DNA from: a virus
Length of the DNA stretch: 64,000 nucleotides
IMG/VR virus record: IMGVR_UViG_3300031369_000001
Span: 38,615-102,614 of that record
Direction: 5' to 3' (one strand)
Shown here: positions 52,560-60,241 of the stretch, piece after piece
How the letters are laid out: each line of letters begins with the position of its first letter
Position numbering within the stretch: the first letter of the stretch is position 1
The notes under the pieces: generated by a model
Told to the model about the DNA's origin: nothing
Database searches by the model: none
What the model saw: the letters and a program-made list of their open reading frames with translations, nothing else
Program-made: the position numbers and the translations under genes

Positions 52560-53141
52560 ATGAAATTCAAAGATATACCCCAGTTTACTCGTGATGGAAA
52601 TTATGTAGTTAATGTTTCTTGGAGATATTTAGAAGAAACATTAAATCATTATAAAGAAGATTTTGAGTTACAGTTAGATCCAGATTTTCAAAGACCACAT
52701 GTATGGGATTTGGAAAAACAACAACGTTATGTTGAATTCATTTTGCGAGGAGGAAAATCTTCTCGCGATATTTATTTTAACCAAGCCAATTGGATGCGTT
52801 GGAAAAAGGATACAGATTTAAAAAATCCTTTAGTATTAGTAGATGGAAAACAACGTTTAAATGCTGTTAGATTATTTCTTAATAACGAAATAAAAGCATT
52901 TGGATGTTATTTTAAAGAATTTGAGGATTCTTTACATATTACTGTGGATTTTATATTTCATGTTAATAGTTTATATACTAGAAAAGAAGTGTTACAATGG
53001 TATTTAGATCTTAATAGTGGCGGAGTAGTTCATACTGAAGAAGAGTTGGATCACGTTCGCAAATTATTATTAAAAGAAATAAGCGGAATAGATTTAGATT
53101 ATTATCATAAAGGGATAAAACGAAAAGCCATTAAAAATTAA
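52560..53141 (+). CDS. DUF262-type protein (ParB-like fold)
   Basis: 193 residues. LDPDFQRPHVWD (FQR at 43-45), a helical RYVEFILRGG, then LVLVDGKQRLNAV (DGKQR at 95-99) and LNSGGVVHT form the signature of the DUF262/ParB-like nucleotide-binding domain (GmrS-like). It is a single domain without the nuclease half found in GmrSD. In phages such proteins may act as nucleases, NTPases or decoys of host systems; only the domain is certain. Followed by a hairpin-rich gap. Confidence 0.7.
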   Translation: MKFKDIPQFTRDGNYVVNVSWRYLEETLNHYKEDFELQLDPDFQRPHVWDLEKQQRYVEFILRGGKSSRDIYFNQANWMRWKKDTDLKNPLVLVDGKQRLNAVRLFLNNEIKAFGCYFKEFEDSLHITVDFIFHVNSLYTRKEVLQWYLDLNSGGVVHTEEELDHVRKLLLKEISGIDLDYYHKGIKRKAIKN

Positions 53142-53184
53142 TAATATGAAATTTAATTTAATTATAATAGTTCATATGCTTAAG

Positions 53185-53216
53185 GTATTAATCAATGATA
53201 AAGTATTGATTAATAC
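53185..53216 (+). promoter_or_regulatory. Perfect 12-bp hairpin
   Basis: GTATTAATCAAT / ATTGATTAATAC with an 8-base loop, 43 bases after the DUF262 stop. AT-rich and without a U-run; could be a binding dyad or weak RNA structure. Confidence 0.55.
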
Positions 53217-53270
53217 GTGTTCGATAAAATATTTTAAATACAAAAAATGTTTAAATAATATTTTTATATC

Positions 53271-53320
53271 AAATGCGTATTACGCTGTGGATTACGTTGT
53301 TTTAGTAATACGCATTTTGG
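53271..53320 (+). terminator. Hairpin with short U-run, possible terminator
   Basis: 13-bp stem AAATGCGTATTAC / GTAATACGCATTT, 21-base loop, followed by TGG after TTTT. Weaker than the two strong terminators; it may end transcription of 52378-53141. Confidence 0.5.
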
Positions 53321-53415
53321 TATATAATAAACACCAACCTTCGTCTACATTAGATAAACCACCTTAACGCATTAAATAATTTGATTGCGATAACCGGTTT
53401 TTGTTTGTTTTGGTT

Positions 53416-53484
53416 GCCTCCTTTGTATTGAAATATGTTTTCTACGTGGCGCCGTTTAATTGCGTAGATAGGTACAAAGGAGGC
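53416..53484. promoter_or_regulatory. Two-tier inverted repeat directly before tRNA
   Basis: GCCTCCTTTGTA (53416-53427) pairs perfectly with TACAAAGGAGGC (53473-53484), and inside it TCTACG (53441-53446) pairs with CGTAGA (53463-53468) around a GGCGCC-containing loop. The whole fold ends three bases before the tRNA. It may be a small RNA, a processing signal or a site for a DNA-binding protein. The 53142-53487 gap has no convincing gene. Confidence 0.6.
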
Positions 53485-53487
53485 TTT

Positions 53488-53571
53488 GCCGGGATGGTGG
53501 AACAGGTAGACACAAGGGACTTAAAATCCCTCGGGGGCAACCCCATACGGGTTCGATTCCCGTTCTCGGCA
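53488..53571 (+). tRNA. tRNA-Leu (anticodon UAA)
   Basis: Full cloverleaf: acceptor GCCGGGA / TCTCGGC (one G-U), D-arm GTGG...CAC, anticodon arm AGGGA-CTTAAAA-TCCCT with UAA at 53522-53524, long variable arm (GGGGGCAACCCC) and T-arm ACGGG-TTCGATT-CCCGT. Discriminator A at 53571; CCA is not encoded. UUA is a preferred Leu codon in this AT-rich genome, so it would boost phage translation. Confidence 0.95.
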
Positions 53572-53591
53572 CTATAGAAAGGAGCAATAAA

Positions 53592-53831
53592 ATGAGTAAT
53601 AAAACACATGCGCTTACAGAAAAAGAGATCAAATTATTGAAAAAGGGGGATAGATTAAAAGTTTTAAGTAGTTATTGTCTAGCTTATGCTAGGGATAATG
53701 ATATTGTAATTTATATAGAAACTCATAAATACGAAGGAGATGATGTATATTATATACAATGTAAAAATAAAAAAGGGGAAATTTTTTCATGGAGTTCTAG
53801 GCGTTTTGGTTTATTAAAGGAAAAGGAGTAA
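53592..53831 (+). CDS. Hypothetical protein, 79 aa
   Basis: SD AAAGGAG before ATG. Small beta-barrel-like protein (KKGDRLKVLSSYCLAYARDNDIVIYIETHKYEG, then YYIQCKNKKGEIFSWSS), SH3-like in appearance. First gene after tRNA; possible DNA- or RNA-binding accessory. Not recognised. Confidence 0.55.
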   Translation: MSNKTHALTEKEIKLLKKGDRLKVLSSYCLAYARDNDIVIYIETHKYEGDDVYYIQCKNKKGEIFSWSSRRFGLLKEKE

Positions 53832-53835
53832 TATA

Positions 53836-54177
53836 ATGTTACGAATAATTGGTGAAAGAGGTACAGGTAGAACTACGGCGGCTTTTGCAATTGCGAAAGA
53901 GTTTAATGCAATTGTGGTTGTTCCTGAAAGAAGTACTGCACAAATATATGAAGAAGTGATGGGTAAAGGAAATATATGTGCGGCTCAAGATTTAGAGTTA
54001 TTGCTTAGGGGAGGTAGAATAGGTAGGGAAATCAATATTGTTTTGGATGAATGTTCTATGGAGGAAGGTGATTACTTAATTGATAAGTTTTTAGGCAAAG
54101 GTATTACTTTGAAAGTAGTCGCATATACTTTTACTTTAGAGCCTGATTTTGATTTATTTGTTACCAAAAATCTATGA
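53836..54177 (+). CDS. Small P-loop NTPase, 113 aa
   Basis: Walker A GERGTGRTT at 6-14 and Walker B-like INIVLDEC near 67-74 are visible in a very short protein (113 residues), the minimum for a RecA/AAA-like core. The chain stops soon after a sensor-like strand, so it may be a degenerate NTPase or a subunit of a larger machine. The stop overlaps the tiny next frame. Confidence 0.6.
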   Translation: MLRIIGERGTGRTTAAFAIAKEFNAIVVVPERSTAQIYEEVMGKGNICAAQDLELLLRGGRIGREINIVLDECSMEEGDYLIDKFLGKGITLKVVAYTFTLEPDFDLFVTKNL

Positions 54178-54266
54178 TCATAGAAAATAATTCATTAGTT
54201 ATTTGCATCACTGTTTTGTGTACATGGATACTTTGTCATGTATTACAATATTTGATTAATTTATGA
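54174..54266 (+). CDS. Possible 30-aa membrane micro-protein
   Basis: ATGA overlap at its start; stop one base before the next ATG. The product (NNSLVICITVLCTWILCHVL) is one hydrophobic helix. It may only serve to couple translation of the NTPase and helicase genes. Supported by tight packing, not by homology. Confidence 0.4.
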   Translation: MIIENNSLVICITVLCTWILCHVLQYLINL

Positions 54267-54267
54267 A

Positions 54268-55749
54268 ATGATTACTTTGTATGTAGAAAATAATCGTACC
54301 TATATTGAAGGTGCGAGTAGTGCTATACTCGATGTTATTGATCAAGTAATTCGTTATCCGTCAAATTTGGTGGTAGATTCTACTGTGCAATTAGTAAATG
54401 AAATGAGAACTTGGGATGGTTGGGTAAGACTATTGAATCGTCCTAAGACGATGCTTCCATGGTTTCTTACTGGTTTAATTGGCTATGTATACAACATATT
54501 AGTACAACATTCTATTCCAGCTAACGTAGTAGATAAAAGAATCAGACCTAGAGATAATTTACCTGAAATGGTGGACATACCGTTAAGGGATTATCAAAAA
54601 GAGGCGGTTAAACAGGCTTATAGGTGGGGCAGAGGTGTTATAGATATGCCTCCTCGTTCAGGTAAGACTAGGATTGCTTGTGATTTGCAAAGAAGATTAA
54701 ACCATAATACTATTTGGATTGCCCCAACTATTGCTATTATTGAACAAACTAAGCGAGCATTGGATTCATTTTTTTATAAAAATTATTCCATTAAACTATC
54801 TGGTAAAAAAACTTTAAATGAAGCATCCAAATATCCTATTATCCTAACCACACCTAATACAGCTGTAACTTTACCGGATGAATTATACAAAAGTAGGCAA
54901 TGTTTAATTATTGATGAATTTCATAGAGCAGCTGCTATTATGTATCATGATATAATTAAAAAATGTGACCATATTTATTATAGATTTGGAATGACTGGAA
55001 CATTCACTCGTAGTGGAGATGACCTATTAGCCCTTCATTCCGTATTGTCTAATGTATTATACAAGGTAGATAGTAAATATTTATTGGATAATAAATTTCT
55101 GGTACCTACACATGTAGTTTTTGTTCCAGTATTGGGCAATTTAAAATGCAAGACAGGTAACTATAATACTAGTCATGGTAAGTTTGGAATTTCAGAGAAT
55201 AAATATCGAAATCAATTGGTATCTCAATTATCCGTACTTTTGAATAGGACTGGTCGAAGTGTATTGATATTAGTTAATACGAAAGTACAGGGCCAACTAA
55301 TTAAAGATATTTTGTCTAGTTATTTTCTAATGGAAGGACATTCAAAAAATTTACATACCATTGAATTTGTTAATAGCAAAACGCCAACCAATCTCTTAGA
55401 AGATATATTAAAATCTTTTATTGCTAAGCAAGAAGTTAAGATATTGATAGGTACGTCAGTTTTGGGAGAAGGAGTGGATTTACCTACAGCAGATTCACTA
55501 GTATATGCATATGGTCAAAAAGCAGAGGTAACTTTAACACAAAATGCCTATAGAATAGGTACAGCGGTTAAAGGGAAAACTCATGCAATACTGGTCGATT
55601 TTTCAGATAGACACCATAATAAATTATTGAAACATTCTTTAGAAAGGGCTAATACTTATTATGATGAATCTACATTTGATGTATCGGTATTAAATAAAGC
55701 TGAGGATTTTAGTAATTGGTTAAATCAATTTCCTTATAAGGAATATTGA
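54268..55749 (+). CDS. SF2 DNA helicase (UvsW-like)
   Basis: 493 residues. LRDYQKEAV at 106-114, Walker A MPPRSGKT at 127-134, DEFH at 216-219, GMTGT near 239 and a C-terminal helicase half (ILIGTSVLGEGVDLP, then LTQNAYRIGTAVKGKTHAILVDFSD). Motif VI reads QNAYRIG and not the usual Q-xx-GRxxR, a small departure. T4 UvsW unwinds branched DNA and drives the switch between replication modes; a similar role is inferred. No SD; translation probably coupled from the gene before. Confidence 0.75.
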   Translation: MITLYVENNRTYIEGASSAILDVIDQVIRYPSNLVVDSTVQLVNEMRTWDGWVRLLNRPKTMLPWFLTGLIGYVYNILVQHSIPANVVDKRIRPRDNLPEMVDIPLRDYQKEAVKQAYRWGRGVIDMPPRSGKTRIACDLQRRLNHNTIWIAPTIAIIEQTKRALDSFFYKNYSIKLSGKKTLNEASKYPIILTTPNTAVTLPDELYKSRQCLIIDEFHRAAAIMYHDIIKKCDHIYYRFGMTGTFTRSGDDLLALHSVLSNVLYKVDSKYLLDNKFLVPTHVVFVPVLGNLKCKTGNYNTSHGKFGISENKYRNQLVSQLSVLLNRTGRSVLILVNTKVQGQLIKDILSSYFLMEGHSKNLHTIEFVNSKTPTNLLEDILKSFIAKQEVKILIGTSVLGEGVDLPTADSLVYAYGQKAEVTLTQNAYRIGTAVKGKTHAILVDFSDRHHNKLLKHSLERANTYYDESTFDVSVLNKAEDFSNWLNQFPYKEY

Positions 55750-55764
55750 ATAAAGGAGTATTGT

Positions 55765-56088
55765 ATGTTAATAAATAATGATAGTGGGGTACAAGTAATG
55801 GACAAAGAGCAGTTGAAAAGATGGTTAATAGAATCTGGTAGGAAGTATATACTTATTAATGGCCTCCATTTTATAGATGCTTTGTCTATAGAGGAATTGG
55901 AGTTATTTCAGCAGTTATTAGTCAAATACGAAGAACATAGAAAAACTATTCCTACTGGTCACAATATTACTGAATATAATAAATTTACTGGAGCTAATTA
56001 CACAGTAAAAGAGGTGCGCACATCATTATTAAGCGAAGACGAATTAAAAGAAGTAGGAAAGTTAATTTTATTAAATACAATTAAATAG
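55765..56088 (+). CDS. Hypothetical protein, 107 aa
   Basis: SD AAAGGAG before ATG 55765; an in-frame ATG at 55798 is weaker. Helical (MDKEQLKRWLIESGRKYI, then SIEELELFQQLLVKYEEH). Between helicase and replication genes. No family recognised. Confidence 0.55.
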   Translation: MLINNDSGVQVMDKEQLKRWLIESGRKYILINGLHFIDALSIEELELFQQLLVKYEEHRKTIPTGHNITEYNKFTGANYTVKEVRTSLLSEDELKEVGKLILLNTIK

Positions 56089-56102
56089 CTTAAGGAGTTA
56101 AA

Positions 56103-56465
56103 ATGATTCATACAGACGTTTATACAAATAAAGGTATAGATTATCATATAAAGCTTAATACTACTAATTTTCTTATTTATTGGAGACTTAGTAAATTAAA
56201 GTTTATTGAAAACATAAAAGATGGGGTATTTTTTGCATTTCACAGTAATTTCAATATTAAGGAAATTATTATTAATAGTTTTCCTGTAGCTATTCCAATT
56301 GATTTTACTACATTTTATAATACTTATACTGTTTATAATGATCTTTGTTCTGATAATATCATTATTTCAGTGGTCGGAATGGTTGATATTGCTAATTATA
56401 ATAAATTATTGAATTTTATGTTATATAATCATGGGAAAAAATTTTCTATATTGTATAGGTTGTGA
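56103..56465 (+). CDS. Hypothetical protein, 120 aa
   Basis: SD TAAGGAG. Mixed alpha/beta, rich in Asn/Ile/Tyr (VAIPIDFTTFYNTYTVYNDL). No motif, signal or membrane segment recognised. Its very AT-rich codon use resembles its neighbours. Confidence 0.55.
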   Translation: MIHTDVYTNKGIDYHIKLNTTNFLIYWRLSKLKFIENIKDGVFFAFHSNFNIKEIIINSFPVAIPIDFTTFYNTYTVYNDLCSDNIIISVVGMVDIANYNKLLNFMLYNHGKKFSILYRL

Positions 56466-56499
56466 CTGGTAATGCTAGATATTTAAGGAAGGATTCATA

Positions 56500-57066
56500 A
56501 TGCCTTTATATGAACAATTATTTAGAGATTATTGTTATTACCGTGATAAAACGGATAATGTGCGTTTATTAAAAACAAGAGTACCTTATTTAAAGCCGTT
56601 AAAACCGACAAGAGAACGATTACAATTGTTTGATGAATTGGTTCATTGGTGTGCTTCTAAGAATATACCTGTGAGGCAGTGGCTTTACACGTTATTTGTA
56701 ATGAGATACTGGAAATTTGCTCCTAAGTTAGAAATAAGTCATTTATGTTCTGAAAAGCATATACCCAGATTTTACAAAGTAACTGATTACTCATTTTTTA
56801 ATGAGTATACTGGAGTAACTAATCCATCTACTATTCAATTTGATGCTAATAAAGATATAGTTTCGTCAGTGGAACAGCGTAAAAGGGAATTACTAGTAAA
56901 AGGTGGATCTCAATTATGTATGCAGTACATGAAAGAAGAAACTTTTGGTTTTCATCCAAAAAGTATTATTTGTAATCATTGTGACGGCAGGCATACTTGT
57001 TATGCTGAATTAACTAAATTAGTTGGGCAAAAAATAATAGAATTACGGAATTCTGTTAATGAATAG
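56500..57066 (+). CDS. Replication-associated protein with C-terminal Cys cluster, 188 aa
   Basis: SD AAGGAAGG. Helical with basic N-terminal part (RLLKTRVPYLKPLKPTRERLQLF), followed by a C-terminal CNHCDGRHTC that could bind zinc. Overlaps the replicative helicase gene by 8 bp, so a loader or partner of that helicase is plausible. No family match recognised. Confidence 0.55.
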   Translation: MPLYEQLFRDYCYYRDKTDNVRLLKTRVPYLKPLKPTRERLQLFDELVHWCASKNIPVRQWLYTLFVMRYWKFAPKLEISHLCSEKHIPRFYKVTDYSFFNEYTGVTNPSTIQFDANKDIVSSVEQRKRELLVKGGSQLCMQYMKEETFGFHPKSIICNHCDGRHTCYAELTKLVGQKIIELRNSVNE

Positions 57067-58474
57067 ATCTCCTATTTCATTTGGATCAAATGCTAATATA
57101 GTAACTTTTCCATTTGGAGTAGATTATCAAAAAAGCCTTTTATTGGTAATCACCCAAGACTATAGCTTTGCTTCAGTTGTAATTCCACATTTAAAGGTAG
57201 AATATTTTGAGAATGAAGTATTGATGTGGGCTTATAATTACATCCTTGAATACCGAAATAAGTATAATGCTATTCCTAATTTGAGAATACTATTAGAAGA
57301 GACAAAAAATATTCAAGGAATTAGCAGAGAATTATATAGGATAACTTTAGAGGGAGTTCAAGAAGCAGATGTTTCCTCAATTGAATGGTTAAAAGATCAA
57401 ACATTAGAATTTATTAAAAGGAATATATTTCATAGGGCTTTTCAGGAAAGTGTTGAGCTTTGGAATACTAGTAAAATGAATGAGGTTTACGACCATATGT
57501 CTAAAGCCATGGATAGTATTTCCAAAACTAGTTGGGAGACAGAAGATAGACAATGGTTCTTTGAAAGTTTTCAACAACGAACTATGGAGCGTTTGTCATT
57601 TGATCCATTAATGGATTCTACTTCTACGGGTATAGTACTGCTTGATAAAGTGTTAGATGGAGGTTTGAGTTTAGGTGAAGTAGGTTTATGGATTGGTTAT
57701 TCTAAACGTGGAAAAACCACTTTATTAGTGAATCATGGAGTGCAAGCTGTTCGTAGGTCTTTAAAAAATGTATTACATATCCCTTTGGAAGGTTCTGGGT
57801 CATTAGTTGCTAATCGATATGATGCTATTTTTGCAAATGAAAATTATGGACTAGTTAAACGTGGACAGTTCAATGCTGATGTGTATAAAGCGCTTTGTTC
57901 AGAGTATCAGATGCTACAAAAGCGTTTAGTAATTAGATCATTTACTGAACGATGGGATTATAACATAGAAGATATTCATAGAGAAATAAATGATTTAAAA
58001 AGATTATATAATTGGATTCCTTCCTTAGTGATTATTGACTATGGCGATTTATTAAGTGCCAGAGGTAAATTTAACTCAGAGGAATCCAAACAACGAGCAG
58101 CATATCAGGACATAAAATCTTTAGCAAATAGGGGCTATTCTATTTGGACAGCTTCTCAACCGCAAAGACCTAAAGGAGACATTGAAACAGATGCTGGTTT
58201 ATTGAGTTTTAAGAATATAGCAGACTGTCAAGCAAAGGTTCAAAAAGTAGATTTTATCGGCAGTATTAATCAAACTAAAGAAGAAAGAGATGCGAAGCAA
58301 GCTCGCTTATATGCAGAATTATATAGAGATAACGAGGCAGGAATAGTTATTCCTGTATACGCTGATTTCCATACAATGACTATACGAGACCTTAGAGGAA
58401 AGCCACTTAATACTGAAAAAGTAGTCACTAATTACCAACATGGCATACAACAGGTGAGGGCGCCTATACAATGA
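57059..58474 (+). CDS. DnaB-like replicative helicase
   Basis: 471 residues. The RecA-like core starts TGIVLLDKVLDGGLSLGEV, with Walker A GYSKRGKTT near 212-221, Walker B SLVIIDYGD, and a later FKNIADCQAKVQKVDFIGSINQT. DnaB-family helicases unwind DNA ahead of the replisome and work with primase, whose gene follows. The N-terminal region is shorter and unlike DnaB's. Tightly linked to 56500 and the primase. Confidence 0.8.
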   Translation: MNRSPISFGSNANIVTFPFGVDYQKSLLLVITQDYSFASVVIPHLKVEYFENEVLMWAYNYILEYRNKYNAIPNLRILLEETKNIQGISRELYRITLEGVQEADVSSIEWLKDQTLEFIKRNIFHRAFQESVELWNTSKMNEVYDHMSKAMDSISKTSWETEDRQWFFESFQQRTMERLSFDPLMDSTSTGIVLLDKVLDGGLSLGEVGLWIGYSKRGKTTLLVNHGVQAVRRSLKNVLHIPLEGSGSLVANRYDAIFANENYGLVKRGQFNADVYKALCSEYQMLQKRLVIRSFTERWDYNIEDIHREINDLKRLYNWIPSLVIIDYGDLLSARGKFNSEESKQRAAYQDIKSLANRGYSIWTASQPQRPKGDIETDAGLLSFKNIADCQAKVQKVDFIGSINQTKEERDAKQARLYAELYRDNEAGIVIPVYADFHTMTIRDLRGKPLNTEKVVTNYQHGIQQVRAPIQ

Positions 58475-58511
58475 TTAGTATTCCCATTTATGAGATGACT
58501 AGGAAAGATAT

Positions 58512-59483
58512 TTGTTTAATTTAGAAAAATACCTTATGCGTTTTAATCCTGTATCTTGTAAAACAGATGAATGGGTACTTAATTGTCCTATTTGCCATAG
58601 AGATAAATTAGTAGTGAATATTTCAAAAAAGCTTTGGCATTGTTGGGTATGCCAAGAGTATAAAAGAAATGAATTTGGTAAACGTGTACCTATTAAAGGT
58701 GCTGGTAATATAGTTCAATTAGTAATGCTTTTAGATAGAGTTACTTACCAAATAGCTCAACAATTTGTTAAAGAAAATATCGGAATTACTTCAAAAGGCT
58801 TTACCTACACTGATTTGGAGGAAGGTATTGTTAAGGAAAAAGAAATACCCTTTCCTCCTTTTTCTAAAAGTATTACCGGCATATTGCCTTATTGCTATAA
58901 AAGGGGTATAACTTTAGAAGATGTTTATTATTTTGGATTATTTTATTGTGATGGAGGGCGGTATAGAAATAGACTTATGTTTCCAGTTTATGAGGAAGGA
59001 AAGTTAATTTTTTATCAAGGACGTGCTATGTGGGATTCACAACCTGGAGAAATATATTTAAAATCTCTTAATCCTCCAAAAGATTCTGGGGTTGCTGGAA
59101 CAGAAGATGTTTTATTTAATTTGGAAAATGCTAGTCGTTGGGACAGAGTAGTAATTACAGAAGGCCCTATTGATGCAATTCATACAGGGTACGACGCAGT
59201 TTGCACTTTCGGAAAACATATCACTGAAAAACAAATATTAAAACTTTGCCAACATAATGTTCGTAATATTGATTTAATGTGGGATGGTCCTTCTGAAAAA
59301 GAGCCTTTTGGCGCTATAAAAGAAATGTTTGAAGTACTTCCTTTATTGAGTGGTATATTCAATACAAGGGTAGTTTTTCTTCCCCAAGGAGATCCAGGCG
59401 ATTATTCTAGAAATGATTTAAACATAATACGAACAAATTATTCTAGATTGGCTAATAATATCTCTACGTTAGGAGTATTGTAA
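58512..59483 (+). CDS. DnaG-type primase
   Basis: TTG 58512 is favoured by AGGAAAG upstream; ATG 58536 lacks an SD. N-terminal zinc finger: CPICH at 25-29 and CWVC at 44-47. TOPRIM domain: VVITEGPIDAI near 213-223, then DLMWDGPSE, where the usual DxDxD metal cluster is reduced. 323 residues, short for DnaG and lacking the C-terminal helicase-binding domain. Makes RNA primers with the neighbouring DnaB-like helicase. Confidence 0.8.
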   Translation: MFNLEKYLMRFNPVSCKTDEWVLNCPICHRDKLVVNISKKLWHCWVCQEYKRNEFGKRVPIKGAGNIVQLVMLLDRVTYQIAQQFVKENIGITSKGFTYTDLEEGIVKEKEIPFPPFSKSITGILPYCYKRGITLEDVYYFGLFYCDGGRYRNRLMFPVYEEGKLIFYQGRAMWDSQPGEIYLKSLNPPKDSGVAGTEDVLFNLENASRWDRVVITEGPIDAIHTGYDAVCTFGKHITEKQILKLCQHNVRNIDLMWDGPSEKEPFGAIKEMFEVLPLLSGIFNTRVVFLPQGDPGDYSRNDLNIIRTNYSRLANNISTLGVL

Positions 59484-59701
59484 TGGATAATAGGGTAAAA
59501 ACTGATATTAGATTAACGCAAGTTGTTTTAGATGAGATTAACCAAGTCGTTGATCGACTTGGTATATCCAAAAATGCGTTTTATGCGATATCTATTGCAA
59601 TGGGGTTAGGTGCTGCAAAAACTTTTCTTATGGGGGAAAAGTCGTCATGGTATAAAATTTCTTTTGATATTTTTCAAAAATTACTAAAGCACATTGTTTA
59701 A
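59483..59701 (+). CDS. Ribbon-helix-helix DNA-binding protein, 72 aa
   Basis: Starts by overlap of one base with the primase stop (TAATGG). KTDIRLTQVVLDEINQVVDRLGISKNAFY is a typical ribbon-helix-helix (CopG/Arc) core: strand, then two helices, the second beginning SKNAFY. A C-terminal extension follows. Likely a transcriptional repressor controlling this operon. A perfect dyad lies inside its own coding sequence (59541-59563). Confidence 0.7.
   Translation: MDNRVKTDIRLTQVVLDEINQVVDRLGISKNAFYAISIAMGLGAAKTFLMGEKSSWYKISFDIFQKLLKHIV
59541..59563. promoter_or_regulatory. Dyad inside ribbon-helix-helix gene
   Basis: ACCAAGTCG / CGACTTGGT, perfect 9-bp with TTGAT spacer. Could be an intragenic operator for the encoded repressor or an mRNA hairpin. 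Confidence 0.5.
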
Positions 59702-59721
59702 GTATCTGATTTTATTATATA

Positions 59722-59750
59722 AAAAATGTACATCAAAATATGACATTTTT
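59722..59750 (+). promoter_or_regulatory. Hairpin before second sigma-like gene
   Basis: AAAAATGT / ACATTTTT around a 13-base loop, followed by G; may be a weak terminator after the ribbon-helix-helix gene. Confidence 0.4.
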
Positions 59751-59790
59751 GTAGTAAAACTCCTGTAAAGTTTTTATTTTTATTTTACTC

Positions 59791-59796
59791 TATAAT
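59791..59796 (+). promoter_or_regulatory. Possible promoter -10 element
   Basis: Perfect TATAAT 13 bases before the start of the next gene, in a 108-bp gap. No good TTGACA at the usual distance (AAGTTT at 17 bases). If real, it would start an operon for the polymerase block. Confidence 0.4.
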
Positions 59797-59809
59797 AGAG
59801 GTGTTTTAG

Positions 59810-60241
59810 TTGGACATGCAGATTATAGAATCAGTAGTACGTCATACATTTTTTGTGCCACAAAATAGTGTGGATAGGTTTGGATATTCTTTAGAGGACT
59901 ATAAATCTATATTATGTATTAAATATTTAGAAACTATAAAAGATAATGTTTTATTACAAAATAAGCGTTCTTATTTATTTCAGGTCGCTAAAAATATTAA
60001 AATTGATTTACTTAGAAAGTATAAATTAAACTATATTTTAGCTAGTAATGAAAGTATTACATACGATGAATACATAGAAGCTATTGAGGCAATACACATT
60101 TTGCAAGAAAAATTGACACAATATGAATATTACTTGTTGCTAAAATGGGTGTTTAAGTCTTATAACTATTTAGAACTTGAATCGGGCTTTTATTACAAAG
60201 TCCAAAACGTTTTGAAAAAAGCAAAAGGAGTTTTAAAATGA
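59810..60241 (+). CDS. Small sigma-factor-like protein, 143 aa
   Basis: TTG 59810 is six bases after GAGGTG; ATG 59816 is an alternative. Region 2-like: EDYKSILCIKYLETI, then RSYLFQVAKNIKIDLLRKYKL, which copies the 'WLYRIARNLAIDYLRK' helix of ECF sigma factors. Region 4-like: a helical LTQYEYYLLLKWVFKSYNYLELE... KVQNVLKKAKGVL. Second sigma-like protein in the window. Regions are diverged, so an anti-sigma or polymerase-binding role is possible. Confidence 0.6.
   Translation: MDMQIIESVVRHTFFVPQNSVDRFGYSLEDYKSILCIKYLETIKDNVLLQNKRSYLFQVAKNIKIDLLRKYKLNYILASNESITYDEYIEAIEAIHILQEKLTQYEYYLLLKWVFKSYNYLELESGFYYKVQNVLKKAKGVLK

Noticed and set aside
53146-53367. 73-codon frame on the plus strand after the DUF262 gene
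   Set aside because: It runs through two strong inverted repeats, has no SD, and its product is low-complexity Ile/Asn/Tyr. More likely non-coding.
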